This document shows positions 7,888-15,079 of a stretch of 40,145 nucleotides of DNA, piece by piece; the first letter of the stretch is position 1; each line of letters opens with the position of its first letter. The notes beneath the pieces are model-generated. The model saw only the letters and a program-made list of their open reading frames with translations, was not told the DNA's origin and searched no databases. The position numbers were made by a program, and so were the translations under genes. The stretch is from Candidatus Omnitrophota bacterium (lineage in GTDB: Bacteria > Omnitrophota > Omnitrophia > Omnitrophales > Aquincolibacteriaceae), in the NCBI GenBank assembly GCA_003140935.1, contig PLLJ01000028.1, forward strand, positions 1-40,145, given 5' to 3'.

Positions 7888-8763
7888 ATGATCTTCGAAA
7901 AGCTCGGACTGGAACATCAAGCCCTTCTTCGCGGTCCTCTGAAGAACGCCGGTTCATCCTTTTCCGAATTCAGTTTCGCGAACCTTTATCTTTTCCGTGA
8001 AGTCCATGACTACCATGTGGCCACGGTCCCCGAAGGGACCTTTATCAGCGGCAGGGCCTACGACGGCAGCCGGTTCCTGATGCCGGCGGCGGAGATTCGT
8101 AAAGAGCAGGCGGATGACGTGTTACGGCTTTTAAAGGACGAGGAGTATATTTTTCCTGTCCCGGAGGAATGGCTCCCGGCCTTTGATGGAAAGAAAATTT
8201 CCTTCGAATCCTCGGAAGACGATTCGGATTATATTTATACGGTCGAAAAACTTTCGACGTATCAGGGGCAAAAACTTCACGGCCAGAAAAATCTTTTGAA
8301 CCAGTTCCTTTCGCGGTACACGCCCGAGGCCCGGCCCCTGACGCACGAGCGCATGGACGACGCGCGGAAAATCCTGGAGTCCTGGCAGGAGGATGTGGGG
8401 GAGGAAAAGACGGCCACGGATTATTTTCCGTGTCGTGAGGCTTTTGAACGTTATGACGAACTGGTCCTCTGCGGCGGGATCTATTATATCGAAGGAGAAG
8501 CGGCAGGGTTCGTGATCGGCGAAGAGATCCGGCCGGACATGTTTGCGCTCCATTTTGCGAAAGGAAGGCGGAAGTTCAAGGGGCTCTACCAATATATGTA
8601 CAACCACTTCGCGAAGCTATTGCCTCGGCAATACGCTTTTTTGAATTTTGAACAGGACCTTGGGAAGCTTGCCCTCCGTATCGCGAAATCCTCCTACCAC
8701 CCCGATAAAGTCCTCAAAAAATACCGTGTCCGTCCGGTTCCTAAAGCCGGAGAGCCGTCTTAG
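7888..8763 (+). CDS. DUF2156 / phosphatidylglycerol lysyltransferase C-terminal domain protein
   Basis: A 291-residue soluble protein made of the two GNAT-like halves of the DUF2156 (LPG synthetase C-terminal) family. Visible signatures are FSFANLYLFRE near residue 29, YIYTVEKLSTYQGQKLHGQK near 114, and the C-terminal FLNFEQDLGKLALRIAKSSY near 250, with YHPDKVLKKYRV closing the protein. In MprF the same domain transfers lysine or alanine from tRNA to phosphatidylglycerol; this protein lacks the MprF membrane flippase half, so its acceptor is unknown. The ATG at 7888 follows the upstream gene by 24 bases. The first repeat of the following gap begins right at its stop codon. Confidence 0.82.
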   Translation: MIFEKLGLEHQALLRGPLKNAGSSFSEFSFANLYLFREVHDYHVATVPEGTFISGRAYDGSRFLMPAAEIRKEQADDVLRLLKDEEYIFPVPEEWLPAFDGKKISFESSEDDSDYIYTVEKLSTYQGQKLHGQKNLLNQFLSRYTPEARPLTHERMDDARKILESWQEDVGEEKTATDYFPCREAFERYDELVLCGGIYYIEGEAAGFVIGEEIRPDMFALHFAKGRRKFKGLYQYMYNHFAKLLPRQYAFLNFEQDLGKLALRIAKSSYHPDKVLKKYRVRPVPKAGEPS

Positions 8764-8932
8764 TCCTCTGTCCTTGTCAACTATTTAAAAAATCCTAGAC
8801 AAGGACGGCCCCAATCTCCGCCCAAGTCTTTGTTTTCTTTTCATGAAAGGCGACTTGGACGGCACTGATTACCCTTGTTTTTAAATTAAAGAGAATCAGG
8901 TGCCGCTATGCTTCGATTGATTGGTATTGGGA
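8761..8932. repeat. Composite intergenic palindromic repeat (family A, copy 2)
   Basis: Three inverted repeats in series: GTCCTTGTC 8770-8778 with GACAAGGAC 8798-8806; CCAAGTC 8822-8828 with GACTTGG 8852-8858; CTGATT 8865-8870 with AATCAG 8894-8899 around the AT-rich core TTTTTAAATTAAAGAG. The module GCTTCGATTGATTGGTATTGGGA (8910-8932) is shared with copies near 187 and, with one change, 25411. It follows the stop codon of the DUF2156 gene directly. Confidence 0.72.
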
Positions 8933-9179
8933 CCGTTACTCTCTCTGCATTCGGGAAGCATGTCGCCACGTTCGATCCATCACTAAGACCTTTTCTGTTA
9001 AAGATACGGGAGAGGATCCTGTGTTTTCGCCTCTATCTACCCACCATTGCGGGTCTGGAAATCCTTGCTTCGAATGACAGCCAGAAAGGCCTCAAGATGC
9101 ATCATTGGGAGGACGAAAACATTGATAATCTGAACTTTTTAATGAAGTCAGGTCATTTGACCACGAAAGGGGAAAATCA
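8933..9179. other. Porin leader region without recognised gene
   Basis: The rest of this 416-base gene-free gap holds no gene I can support. An open frame runs from inside the repeat (8908) to the porin start, but it has no ribosome-binding site and no family resemblance. A short hairpin, GGTCA TT TGACC (9152-9163), lies just before the porin ribosome-binding site AAAGGGG. No clear promoter or Pho box was found. Confidence 0.4.
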
Positions 9180-10637
9180 ATGAAGCTCTCGAAAACGATT
9201 TGCGGAATTATTTTTGGAATGAGTTTGGTGGTCCACCCGGTGGGCAGAGTTCTCGCGAGTGATCCGGAGCTTTTAGAGATGGTTAAGGGACTCCAAAAAC
9301 AGATCGAGGCGCAGAACCTACGTATCCAACAGCTCGAGACGATCGTATCGAAAGCTCCGGGGATTTCAGTCTCGCAGCTCGAACAGGATGTTGCGTTGCT
9401 CAAGCGGCAGCGGGGAGTGGACCAGGAGATCCAGACGGATCTCCTCAAACAAAATCTGGAAGCGCCTGTTATTACGGCCGGCAAGGAAGGGTTCAGTCTC
9501 AAGTCGCCGGACGGCAACTTTTTGCTTAAGCTCAAAGGACTGATCCAGACAGACGGAAGGTTCTACGCGAACGACAGTACTCCGGCGGCTTCAAACACTT
9601 TCTTGATCCGAAAAGCGCGACCGATCCTGGAAGGGACCTTGTACAAATATTTTGATTTCAAACTCATGCCGGACTTCGCCCCTTCCACGAGCCCCGTGAT
9701 CCTCGATGCCTATGTGGATTTCAAATACTGGGAAGCGGTGTCTCTCAAGGCCGGTAAATTTAAATCCCCGGTCGGATTGGAATGGCTTCAGAACGATACG
9801 GTCACTCTTTTCCCGGAGCGTTCGTTAGCAACGAACCTGGTGCCGCTCCGGGACGTCGGGGCGGACCTGCACGGGGAGCTCTTCCATGGCAAAGTGAGTT
9901 ATGACCTGGGTGTTTTTAACGGAGCGGTGGATAATGCCAACAATGACACCGACAACCACGACGATAAGGATTTTGTGGGACGGGTCTTCCTGAAGCCCTT
10001 CAAATACAGCACGAATGCTTGGCTGAGCGGGTTTGGAATGGGTTTTGCCAGCAGTGTCGGATCGGCCCACTCCACCACCTTGCCGGTCTACAAGACGTTC
10101 GGGCAGCAAACCTTTTTCTCCTACGCATCGACAACCACAGCGGACGGAAAACGGTTCCGTTTGGCGCCTCAACTCTATTACTATAACGGACCCTTCGGAC
10201 TGATGAGTGAATTCGTTCAGTCCACGCAGGATCTGCGCAATACAGGTGTCAAGCCGGGGACTTCAGCGTTCAGGAATAGGGGTGGAGAGCTTACGTTGTC
10301 TTATGTGGTGACCGGCGAGAATGCTTCTTATAACGGCGTGGTCCCCCGGAACGATTTTGATCCGGGCAAAGGGAAATGGGGTGCCTTCGAACTCGTCGGG
10401 CGAACCGATTTTTTTGATGCCGACAAGAAGAACCTCGTCCGTTTTGCCAATCTATCCAGCTCCGCTCAGCGGGCGATGGGTTGGGGATTGGGATTTAACT
10501 GGTACCTCAATCGGAATCTGAAATTCTCGACCGGTTTTGAAGAAACATTTTTTGACACGGGCGGTTTGACCACTTACGGGACCCAGGACCGGCCGGCCGA
10601 AAACGCCTTCATCAGCCGCGTTCAAGTCGCGTTCTAA
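9180..10637 (+). CDS. Phosphate-selective porin O/P-type outer membrane channel
   Basis: A 485-residue outer membrane protein. It has a signal peptide (about residues 1-26, cleavage near VLAS), a periplasmic coiled coil (about 30-60, with KGLQKQIEAQNLRIQQLETI), and then a beta-barrel of the OprO/OprP family: FSLKSPDGNFLLKLKGLIQ, FLIRKARPILEGTLYKYFDF, and AGKFKSPVGLEWLQND are family signatures. The protein ends in FISRVQVAF, with the terminal Phe expected for BAM-dependent insertion. Such porins form trimers that pass phosphate or polyphosphate, though specificity cannot be read with confidence. The ATG at 9180 follows AAAGGGG at 9168-9174. Confidence 0.88.
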   Translation: MKLSKTICGIIFGMSLVVHPVGRVLASDPELLEMVKGLQKQIEAQNLRIQQLETIVSKAPGISVSQLEQDVALLKRQRGVDQEIQTDLLKQNLEAPVITAGKEGFSLKSPDGNFLLKLKGLIQTDGRFYANDSTPAASNTFLIRKARPILEGTLYKYFDFKLMPDFAPSTSPVILDAYVDFKYWEAVSLKAGKFKSPVGLEWLQNDTVTLFPERSLATNLVPLRDVGADLHGELFHGKVSYDLGVFNGAVDNANNDTDNHDDKDFVGRVFLKPFKYSTNAWLSGFGMGFASSVGSAHSTTLPVYKTFGQQTFFSYASTTTADGKRFRLAPQLYYYNGPFGLMSEFVQSTQDLRNTGVKPGTSAFRNRGGELTLSYVVTGENASYNGVVPRNDFDPGKGKWGAFELVGRTDFFDADKKNLVRFANLSSSAQRAMGWGLGFNWYLNRNLKFSTGFEETFFDTGGLTTYGTQDRPAENAFISRVQVAF

Positions 10638-10667
10638 AAACAGAAAAGTACCGTTCGGTCCCTTCCA

Positions 10668-10696
10668 TTGACACTCCCTCTGCCTTCGGGCAGAAT
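10668..10696 (+). promoter_or_regulatory. Possible sigma-70 promoter of the gatCAB operon
   Basis: TTGACA (10668-10673) and CAGAAT (10691-10696) are 17 bases apart, 27 bases before gatC. The spacer contains a UUCG-tetraloop hairpin, CTGCC TTCG GGCAG (10680-10693), which could instead be a 3' hairpin of the porin transcript, so the call is tentative. Confidence 0.4.
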
Positions 10697-10722
10697 GGCG
10701 TCGCCTGTTGAGAGGAGACCCC

Positions 10723-11004
10723 ATGGAATTCAATATTGAAAGAGTCGCCGAACTCGCGCGGCTCAATCTGAAACCTGAAGAAAAACAGAAACTTGGGAAA
10801 GATCTCGGCGCTATTCTCGCCTATGTCCAGAAGCTGGATGCCCTGGATACGAAGGATGTCGAGCCTACGAGCCACGTCCTCAATATGGAGAACGTGTTTC
10901 GCGCCGATGAAGTGAAGCCCTCGGATGCCGCTCCCAAGGCCCTTAAACATGCTCCGCAGACCGAGGGTCCTTTCTTCAAGGTCCCCAAGATCGTGCACCG
11001 ATGA
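10723..11004 (+). CDS. gatC: GatC, Asp/Glu-tRNA amidotransferase subunit C
   Basis: A 93-residue GatC of usual length: FNIERVAELARLNLKPEEK at the start, the helix LGAILAYVQKLDALDT, and the belt VEPTSHVLNMENVFRADEV that wraps around GatA. It holds the heterotrimer together. The ATG at 10723, after GAGAGGAG (10710-10717), gives the family N-terminus; the frame is open from 10708. It overlaps gatA by four bases. Confidence 0.92.
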   Translation: MEFNIERVAELARLNLKPEEKQKLGKDLGAILAYVQKLDALDTKDVEPTSHVLNMENVFRADEVKPSDAAPKALKHAPQTEGPFFKVPKIVHR

Positions 11005-12419
11005 CCGGCCTTTGTTCCTTGACCTTCAAAGAAGCGATCGGGATTGCGAAAAAGGACGGCGTCCAGCCGATCCTGGATGCATTCCAAAAACGCGCTCAAG
11101 CGCTGAATCCCAAGATCAATGCCTTTCTCCGTTTTTCCAAAACGGCATCCGCTCACGCCGCCGGCGCGCTTGGTGGCGTTCCCATTTCCATCAAAGACAA
11201 TATTTGTATCGATGGCGCTGAAGTGACCTGCGCGTCGAAGATCCTGGCGAAGCACGTGCCGCCCTACGACGCGACCGTGATCACAAAACTCAAAAACGCG
11301 GGCGCGACGCTTTTCGGGCAATGCAATATGGACGAGTTCGCGTTCGGTTCTTCCTGCGAAACTTCCGCATTCGGCCCGTGCCGGAATCCCTGGGACCTGG
11401 AGCGCGTGCCGGGCGGTTCGAGCGGCGGCTCGGCGGCGTCGGTCGCGGCGGACATGACGCTTGCGGCTTTGGGGTCCGACACTGGGGGTTCGATCCGTCA
11501 ACCCGCGGCGCTTTGCAGCGTGGTCGGCGTGAAACCCACTTACGGGCGCGTGTCACGCTACGGGCTCATCGCGTTCGGTTCCAGCTTTGACCAGATCGGT
11601 CCTCTCACCAAGACCGTGGAAGACGCGGCGATCCTCATGAATATCCTGTGCGGTCATGACCCGAAGGACTCCACCTCGTCGCCCGAGAAAGTCCCGGACT
11701 TTACGCAGGCGCTCACGCGCAATGTGAAAGGCCTTAAGATCGGTCTTCCCAAGGAATATTTCATTGAAGGGATTGACCCCGAGATCGAGAAAAGCGTGCG
11801 CCAGGCCGCGGAGGTCTATCAGAAGCTCGGCGCCGAGATCAAAACCATCAGTCTCCCGCACACCGAGTATTCGGTCGCCGTTTATTATGTCGTCGCCGTG
11901 GCGGAGGCGAGCTCGAACCTCGGCCGTTTTGACGGCGTGGAATACGGCTTGAGGGCCCCGGCGAAAGATCTCCGCGAAATGTATTTTGAGACGCGCGACC
12001 GGGGATTCGGTCACGAAGCGAAACGCCGCGTTCTGCTCGGCACCTTTGTTCTCTCGGCGGGCTATTACGAGGCTTATTATCTCAAAGGGCAGAAGGTCCG
12101 CACACTTATCCGTCAGGATTTCGAAAAAGCGTTCAAGGAAGTGGATGTGATCCTTTCGCCGACGTCGCCCACCGCGGCGTTCAAGATCGGCGAGAAGGCC
12201 GCGGACCCGATCGCGATGTATCTCTCCGATATTTTTACGATCCCCGCGAACCTGGCGGGGATCCCGGCGATGTCCGTCCCGTGCGGATTCACCAGCGGCG
12301 GTCTTCCGATCGGCATGCAGCTCATGGCCCGGCCGTTCGACGAATCCACCATGCTTCGCGCCGCCCATGCCTTTGAGCAAGAAACCGGCGTCTATAAAAA
12401 GAAACCCACCTTAAATTAG
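11001..12419 (+). CDS. gatA: GatA, Asp/Glu-tRNA amidotransferase amidase subunit
   Basis: A 472-residue amidase-signature enzyme that frees ammonia from glutamine for GatB. The Ser-cisSer-Lys triad is present: Lys in VPISIKDNICIDGA (about residue 62), and the Gly/Ser-rich GGSSGGSAASVAADM (about 137-151) with GSDTGGSIRQPA. The downstream family signature VGVKPTYGRVSRYGLIAFGS is intact. It overlaps gatC by ATGA. The next gene, 12 bases away, is not gatB as usual but a Rieske/flavoprotein fusion, so the operon is interrupted by a redox gene. With tRNA-Gln(TTG) also in this window, transamidation of Glu-tRNA-Gln is the likely job (inference). Confidence 0.95.
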   Translation: MTGLCSLTFKEAIGIAKKDGVQPILDAFQKRAQALNPKINAFLRFSKTASAHAAGALGGVPISIKDNICIDGAEVTCASKILAKHVPPYDATVITKLKNAGATLFGQCNMDEFAFGSSCETSAFGPCRNPWDLERVPGGSSGGSAASVAADMTLAALGSDTGGSIRQPAALCSVVGVKPTYGRVSRYGLIAFGSSFDQIGPLTKTVEDAAILMNILCGHDPKDSTSSPEKVPDFTQALTRNVKGLKIGLPKEYFIEGIDPEIEKSVRQAAEVYQKLGAEIKTISLPHTEYSVAVYYVVAVAEASSNLGRFDGVEYGLRAPAKDLREMYFETRDRGFGHEAKRRVLLGTFVLSAGYYEAYYLKGQKVRTLIRQDFEKAFKEVDVILSPTSPTAAFKIGEKAADPIAMYLSDIFTIPANLAGIPAMSVPCGFTSGGLPIGMQLMARPFDESTMLRAAHAFEQETGVYKKKPTLN

Positions 12420-12430
12420 GACGAGGGCCT

Positions 12431-13471
12431 ATGAAAAACGAAAAATGGTTTAAAGTCGGGAAGACAAGCGAACTCGCAAAATCGGAACTTCAGGAGGTCG
12501 AAGTCGAAGGGCATAAGCTGGCGTTTTCTTATCGTCAGGGGAAATTTGGCGTCATCTCGGGCGAATGTCTGCACGCCCACGGGCCTCTGGGAAAAGGGAC
12601 CGTCAACGCGGAAGGGTACGTGGTCTGTCCCTGGCATGCCTGGATGTTCCATCACCAGACCGGTAAGGCGCGTCCCGAGATCCCCGCCGCTGTGCCCCGT
12701 TATGATCTTAAAGAAGAAGGGGGCTATCTTTATATTAATCCGGAGCCCGTCACGGAAGCGAAACATGCCCCGCATCCCCAAAGTCCTTTGGGCCGTGAAA
12801 ATGTCAGGCAGTCCGGGCCTTTGCGTGTGCTTGGGATCTCCGCCACGAACATGAACCATGACGCACCGCCGCGTTTTTCCACGTCGGAGGAACTGCTAAG
12901 CGCGGCCTTGGACCAAGCCAAAAGATCAGGGGCCGAGACGCAGATGATCAAATTGCGGGACCTCAAATTCAAGGCCTGTGAGGGCTATTATTCCATCGAT
13001 GAAAAGGCCTGTCTCTGGCCCTGTTCGATCACTCAGGCGGACCCTTCGGACGAACTCGCGAAAGTTTATGAAGCCCTCGTGTTCTGGGCAGACGTGGTCT
13101 TGATCGCGACGCCGATCCGCTGGGGGAACGCGAGCTCGCTTTATTACAAAATGGCGGAACGGTTCAATTGCATTGAAAACCAGACGCTCGTCGCGGACAA
13201 GACGCTCATTCAGAACAAAGTGGCGGCTTTCATCATCACCGGCGGGCAGGACAATGTCCAGGCCGTGGCCGGGAGCATGATGATGTTCTTCGGGGAACTG
13301 GGTTTTTCCTTCCCGCAGTTCCCGTTCGTGGGACACAGCCGCGGATGGGCTTCCGAGGACATGGAAAATAACCGGAATTACGTGAAGGGAAGCGAGGACC
13401 TTCACGAGCAGGCCGGCGCACTTGCCGAACGATCGCTCGCCTTGGCAAAACAAATGGTTGGGAAAAAGTAA
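12431..13471 (+). CDS. Rieske [2Fe-2S] domain fused to NAD(P)H-dependent FMN reductase-like domain
   Basis: A 346-residue two-domain protein. Residues 1 to about 105 are a Rieske ferredoxin: cluster ligands Cys46-X-His48 (ECLHAHG) and Cys66-X2-His69 (CPWHAWMF), in the spacing of assimilatory NirD/dioxygenase-type ferredoxins. Residues about 130-345 are a flavodoxin-like FMN reductase domain: PLRVLGISATNMNHD for the phosphate loop, WADVVLIATPIRWGNASSLY, and AAFIITGGQDNVQAVAG. Three Cys (183, 194, 198) sit where iron-sulfur flavoproteins hold a second cluster, but the canonical spacing is not met. No signal peptide, so cytosolic. It lies between gatA and gatB with an RBS GAGGG at 12424-12428. 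Electron transfer between cluster and flavin is likely; substrate unknown. Confidence 0.85.
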   Translation: MKNEKWFKVGKTSELAKSELQEVEVEGHKLAFSYRQGKFGVISGECLHAHGPLGKGTVNAEGYVVCPWHAWMFHHQTGKARPEIPAAVPRYDLKEEGGYLYINPEPVTEAKHAPHPQSPLGRENVRQSGPLRVLGISATNMNHDAPPRFSTSEELLSAALDQAKRSGAETQMIKLRDLKFKACEGYYSIDEKACLWPCSITQADPSDELAKVYEALVFWADVVLIATPIRWGNASSLYYKMAERFNCIENQTLVADKTLIQNKVAAFIITGGQDNVQAVAGSMMMFFGELGFSFPQFPFVGHSRGWASEDMENNRNYVKGSEDLHEQAGALAERSLALAKQMVGKK

Positions 13472-13508
13472 AACACCTACTTTTGTGTTGAATGGAGAGG
13501 TATAAGCA

Positions 13509-14975
13509 GTGAACTACGAACCGGTCATTGGATTAGAAGTGCATGTTCAGCTAAAAACGAAGTCGAAGCTCTTCTGCTCATGCTCCACGGAATTCGGGGC
13601 GGAGGGGAACCAGCATACGTGCCCCGTGTGCCTTGGCTGGCCGGGGTCGCTGCCCGTTTTGAACGAGGCGGCGCTGAAGCTCGCGATACGAGTGGGGCTC
13701 GCGCTCAATTGCAAGGTGGCGGAACGGCTCAAATTCGACCGGAAAAATTATTTTTATCCGGACCTTCCCAAGGCCTATCAGATCTCTCAATACGACATGC
13801 CGGTGAACGGCCGGGGGTGGCTGGATATTGAAACAAGAACGGGACTCGGGACTCGGGACTCGGGACTTGAAATAAGGAGGATCGGGATCACACGCGCGCA
13901 CCTGGAAGAGGACGCGGGAAAGCTTCTTCATGAAGGCATCGCGGACGGGAGCCTGGTGGATTATAACCGCGGCGGCATTCCGCTTCTTGAGATCGTTTCC
14001 GAGCCGGACCTCGGGAGCCCGCAGGAGGCCTACGATTACCTCACCGCGCTCAAGGCCATTCTTCAATATCTGGAAGTGAGCGACTGCGATATGGAAAAGG
14101 GGAGCCTCCGCTGCGACGCGAACGTGTCGGTGCGGCCCGTGAGCCAGGAAAAATTCGGCACCAAGGTCGAGATCAAGAACCTGAACTCCTTCAAAATGGT
14201 GCAGAAGGCCATTCAATATGAAATCGAACGGCAGACCGAAGCGCTAGTGAACGGGGAGACGATCGTCCAGGAAACGCGGCTTTGGAATGACGCCAAGGGC
14301 ACGACCTTTTCGATGCGTTCCAAAGAAGAGGCCCACGATTACCGTTATTTTCCGGAGCCGGACCTTGTCCCGTTCACGCTCTCGCGCGAAACCGTCGAAG
14401 AGGTCCGAAAGACTTTGCCCGAACTGCCGCTTGAACGCGCGAAACGGTTCATCAAAGAATTCGGCATTCCGGAATACGACGCCTACGTGCTTGTGCAGGA
14501 AAAGAAACTGGCAAACTATTTTGAATCCTGCGTGCGCGAAGGCGCCAACGCCAAGCTCGCGAGCAACTGGGTCCAGAATGAGCTTCTTGCTCTCCTCAAC
14601 GCGAAAAATATTACGATCGAACATTGTGCTGTTTCGCCGCACGCGCTTGCGGGGCTGATCCGTCTTGTCGAAAAAGGGACGCTGAGTGGGAAGACCGCCA
14701 AGGACGTGCTTCAGGAAATGGCGGCGACGGGCAAGACCGCGGAAGCGATCGTCAAAGAAAAAGGCCTCACGCAGGTCTCGGACACGGGACTGATCGAGAA
14801 GGCGGTCGAGAAAGCCATTGCCGCAAATCCCGCCGCGGTCGCGGAATTCAAGGCCGGGAAACAAAAGGCCCTCGGCGCTCTCGTCGGCGCGGTGATGAAA
14901 GAAACGGGCGGCAAGGCCAATCCAAAGCTTGTTAATGAGATTCTCATTAACAAGCTCGGGACTCGCAGCTCGTGA
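13509..14975 (+). CDS. gatB: GatB, Asp/Glu-tRNA amidotransferase subunit B
   Basis: A 488-residue GatB. The N-terminal kinase-like cradle starts YEPVIGLEVHVQL, with the zinc ligands CSC (23-25) and CPVC (38-41), then YFYPDLPKAYQISQYD, HLEEDAGKL (131-139), DYNRGGIPLLEIVSEPDL, and RCDANVSVR. The helical YqeY-like tail that binds tRNA follows from about residue 330. It phosphorylates the tRNA-bound Glu and amidates it with ammonia from GatA. The GTG at 13509 after GGAGAGG (13494-13500) is the only start that gives the family N-terminus. Odd: residues about 109-121 (TRTGLGTRDSGLE) are coded by four tandem GGGACTC heptamers, and the last six residues, LGTRSS, by another copy. Confidence 0.94.
   Translation: MNYEPVIGLEVHVQLKTKSKLFCSCSTEFGAEGNQHTCPVCLGWPGSLPVLNEAALKLAIRVGLALNCKVAERLKFDRKNYFYPDLPKAYQISQYDMPVNGRGWLDIETRTGLGTRDSGLEIRRIGITRAHLEEDAGKLLHEGIADGSLVDYNRGGIPLLEIVSEPDLGSPQEAYDYLTALKAILQYLEVSDCDMEKGSLRCDANVSVRPVSQEKFGTKVEIKNLNSFKMVQKAIQYEIERQTEALVNGETIVQETRLWNDAKGTTFSMRSKEEAHDYRYFPEPDLVPFTLSRETVEEVRKTLPELPLERAKRFIKEFGIPEYDAYVLVQEKKLANYFESCVREGANAKLASNWVQNELLALLNAKNITIEHCAVSPHALAGLIRLVEKGTLSGKTAKDVLQEMAATGKTAEAIVKEKGLTQVSDTGLIEKAVEKAIAANPAAVAEFKAGKQKALGALVGAVMKETGGKANPKLVNEILINKLGTRSS
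13841..13868. repeat. Four tandem GGGACTC heptamers inside gatB
   Basis: GGGACTC at 13841-13847, 13848-13854 and 13855-13861, then GGGACTT at 13862-13868. The same four-unit layout ending in GGGACTT occurs as the left arm of the intergenic hairpin at 6865-6892. The array keeps the gatB frame open and adds a loop where most GatB proteins have only a few residues. Confidence 0.85.
14926..14956. repeat. 31-bp near-perfect palindrome at the end of gatB
   Basis: Two 15-base arms, AGCTTGTTAATGAGA (14926-14940) and TCTCATTAACAAGCT (14942-14956), flank a single T. It codes for KLVNEILINKL of GatB. No T-run follows, so it is not an ordinary terminator. It passes straight into the heptamer hairpin at 14955. 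Confidence 0.75.
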
Positions 14976-15054
14976 AAAAATACAAAAACGGGGACTCGGG
15001 ACTCGGGACTCGTTTTTTTAAAAAACGAGGTACAAGTCCCGAGGGGCTAGTCCC
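14955..15054. repeat. Heptamer-armed hairpin between gatB and tsaD, unit GGGACTC
   Basis: One GGGACTC-like stretch at 14955-14965 codes for the end of GatB. Three tandem GGGACTC units follow at 14991-15011. The inner stem is CTCGTTTTTT (15009-15018) with AAAAAACGAG (15020-15029), and the right arm continues in heptamers: AAGTCCC (15034-15040), GAGGGGC (15041-15047), TAGTCCC (15048-15054). It lies between two genes of the same direction and ends two bases before the tsaD start palindrome. Confidence 0.75.
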
Positions 15055-15055
15055 G

Positions 15056-15079
15056 CGAGGGTCAGCATGCTGACCCTCG
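15056..15079. promoter_or_regulatory. 24-bp perfect palindrome over the tsaD start codon
   Basis: The arms CGAGGGTCAG (15056-15065) and CTGACCCTCG (15070-15079) surround CATG. In RNA this is a 10-bp stem with a four-base loop that contains the AUG (15067-15069) except its neighbour C. The ribosome-binding site GAGGG (15057-15061) is in the 5' arm and pairs with CCCTC. The sequence fact is certain; a role in limiting translation is inferred. Confidence 0.6.

Noticed and set aside
8908-9183. 91-codon open frame before the porin gene
   Set aside because: It begins within a family A repeat module, lacks a ribosome-binding site and overlaps the porin start; composition is not protein-like.
13841-15054. 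GGGACTC repeats as a CRISPR or VNTR
   Set aside because: The units are seven bases long without spacers, and the arms are inverted; no cas genes are near.
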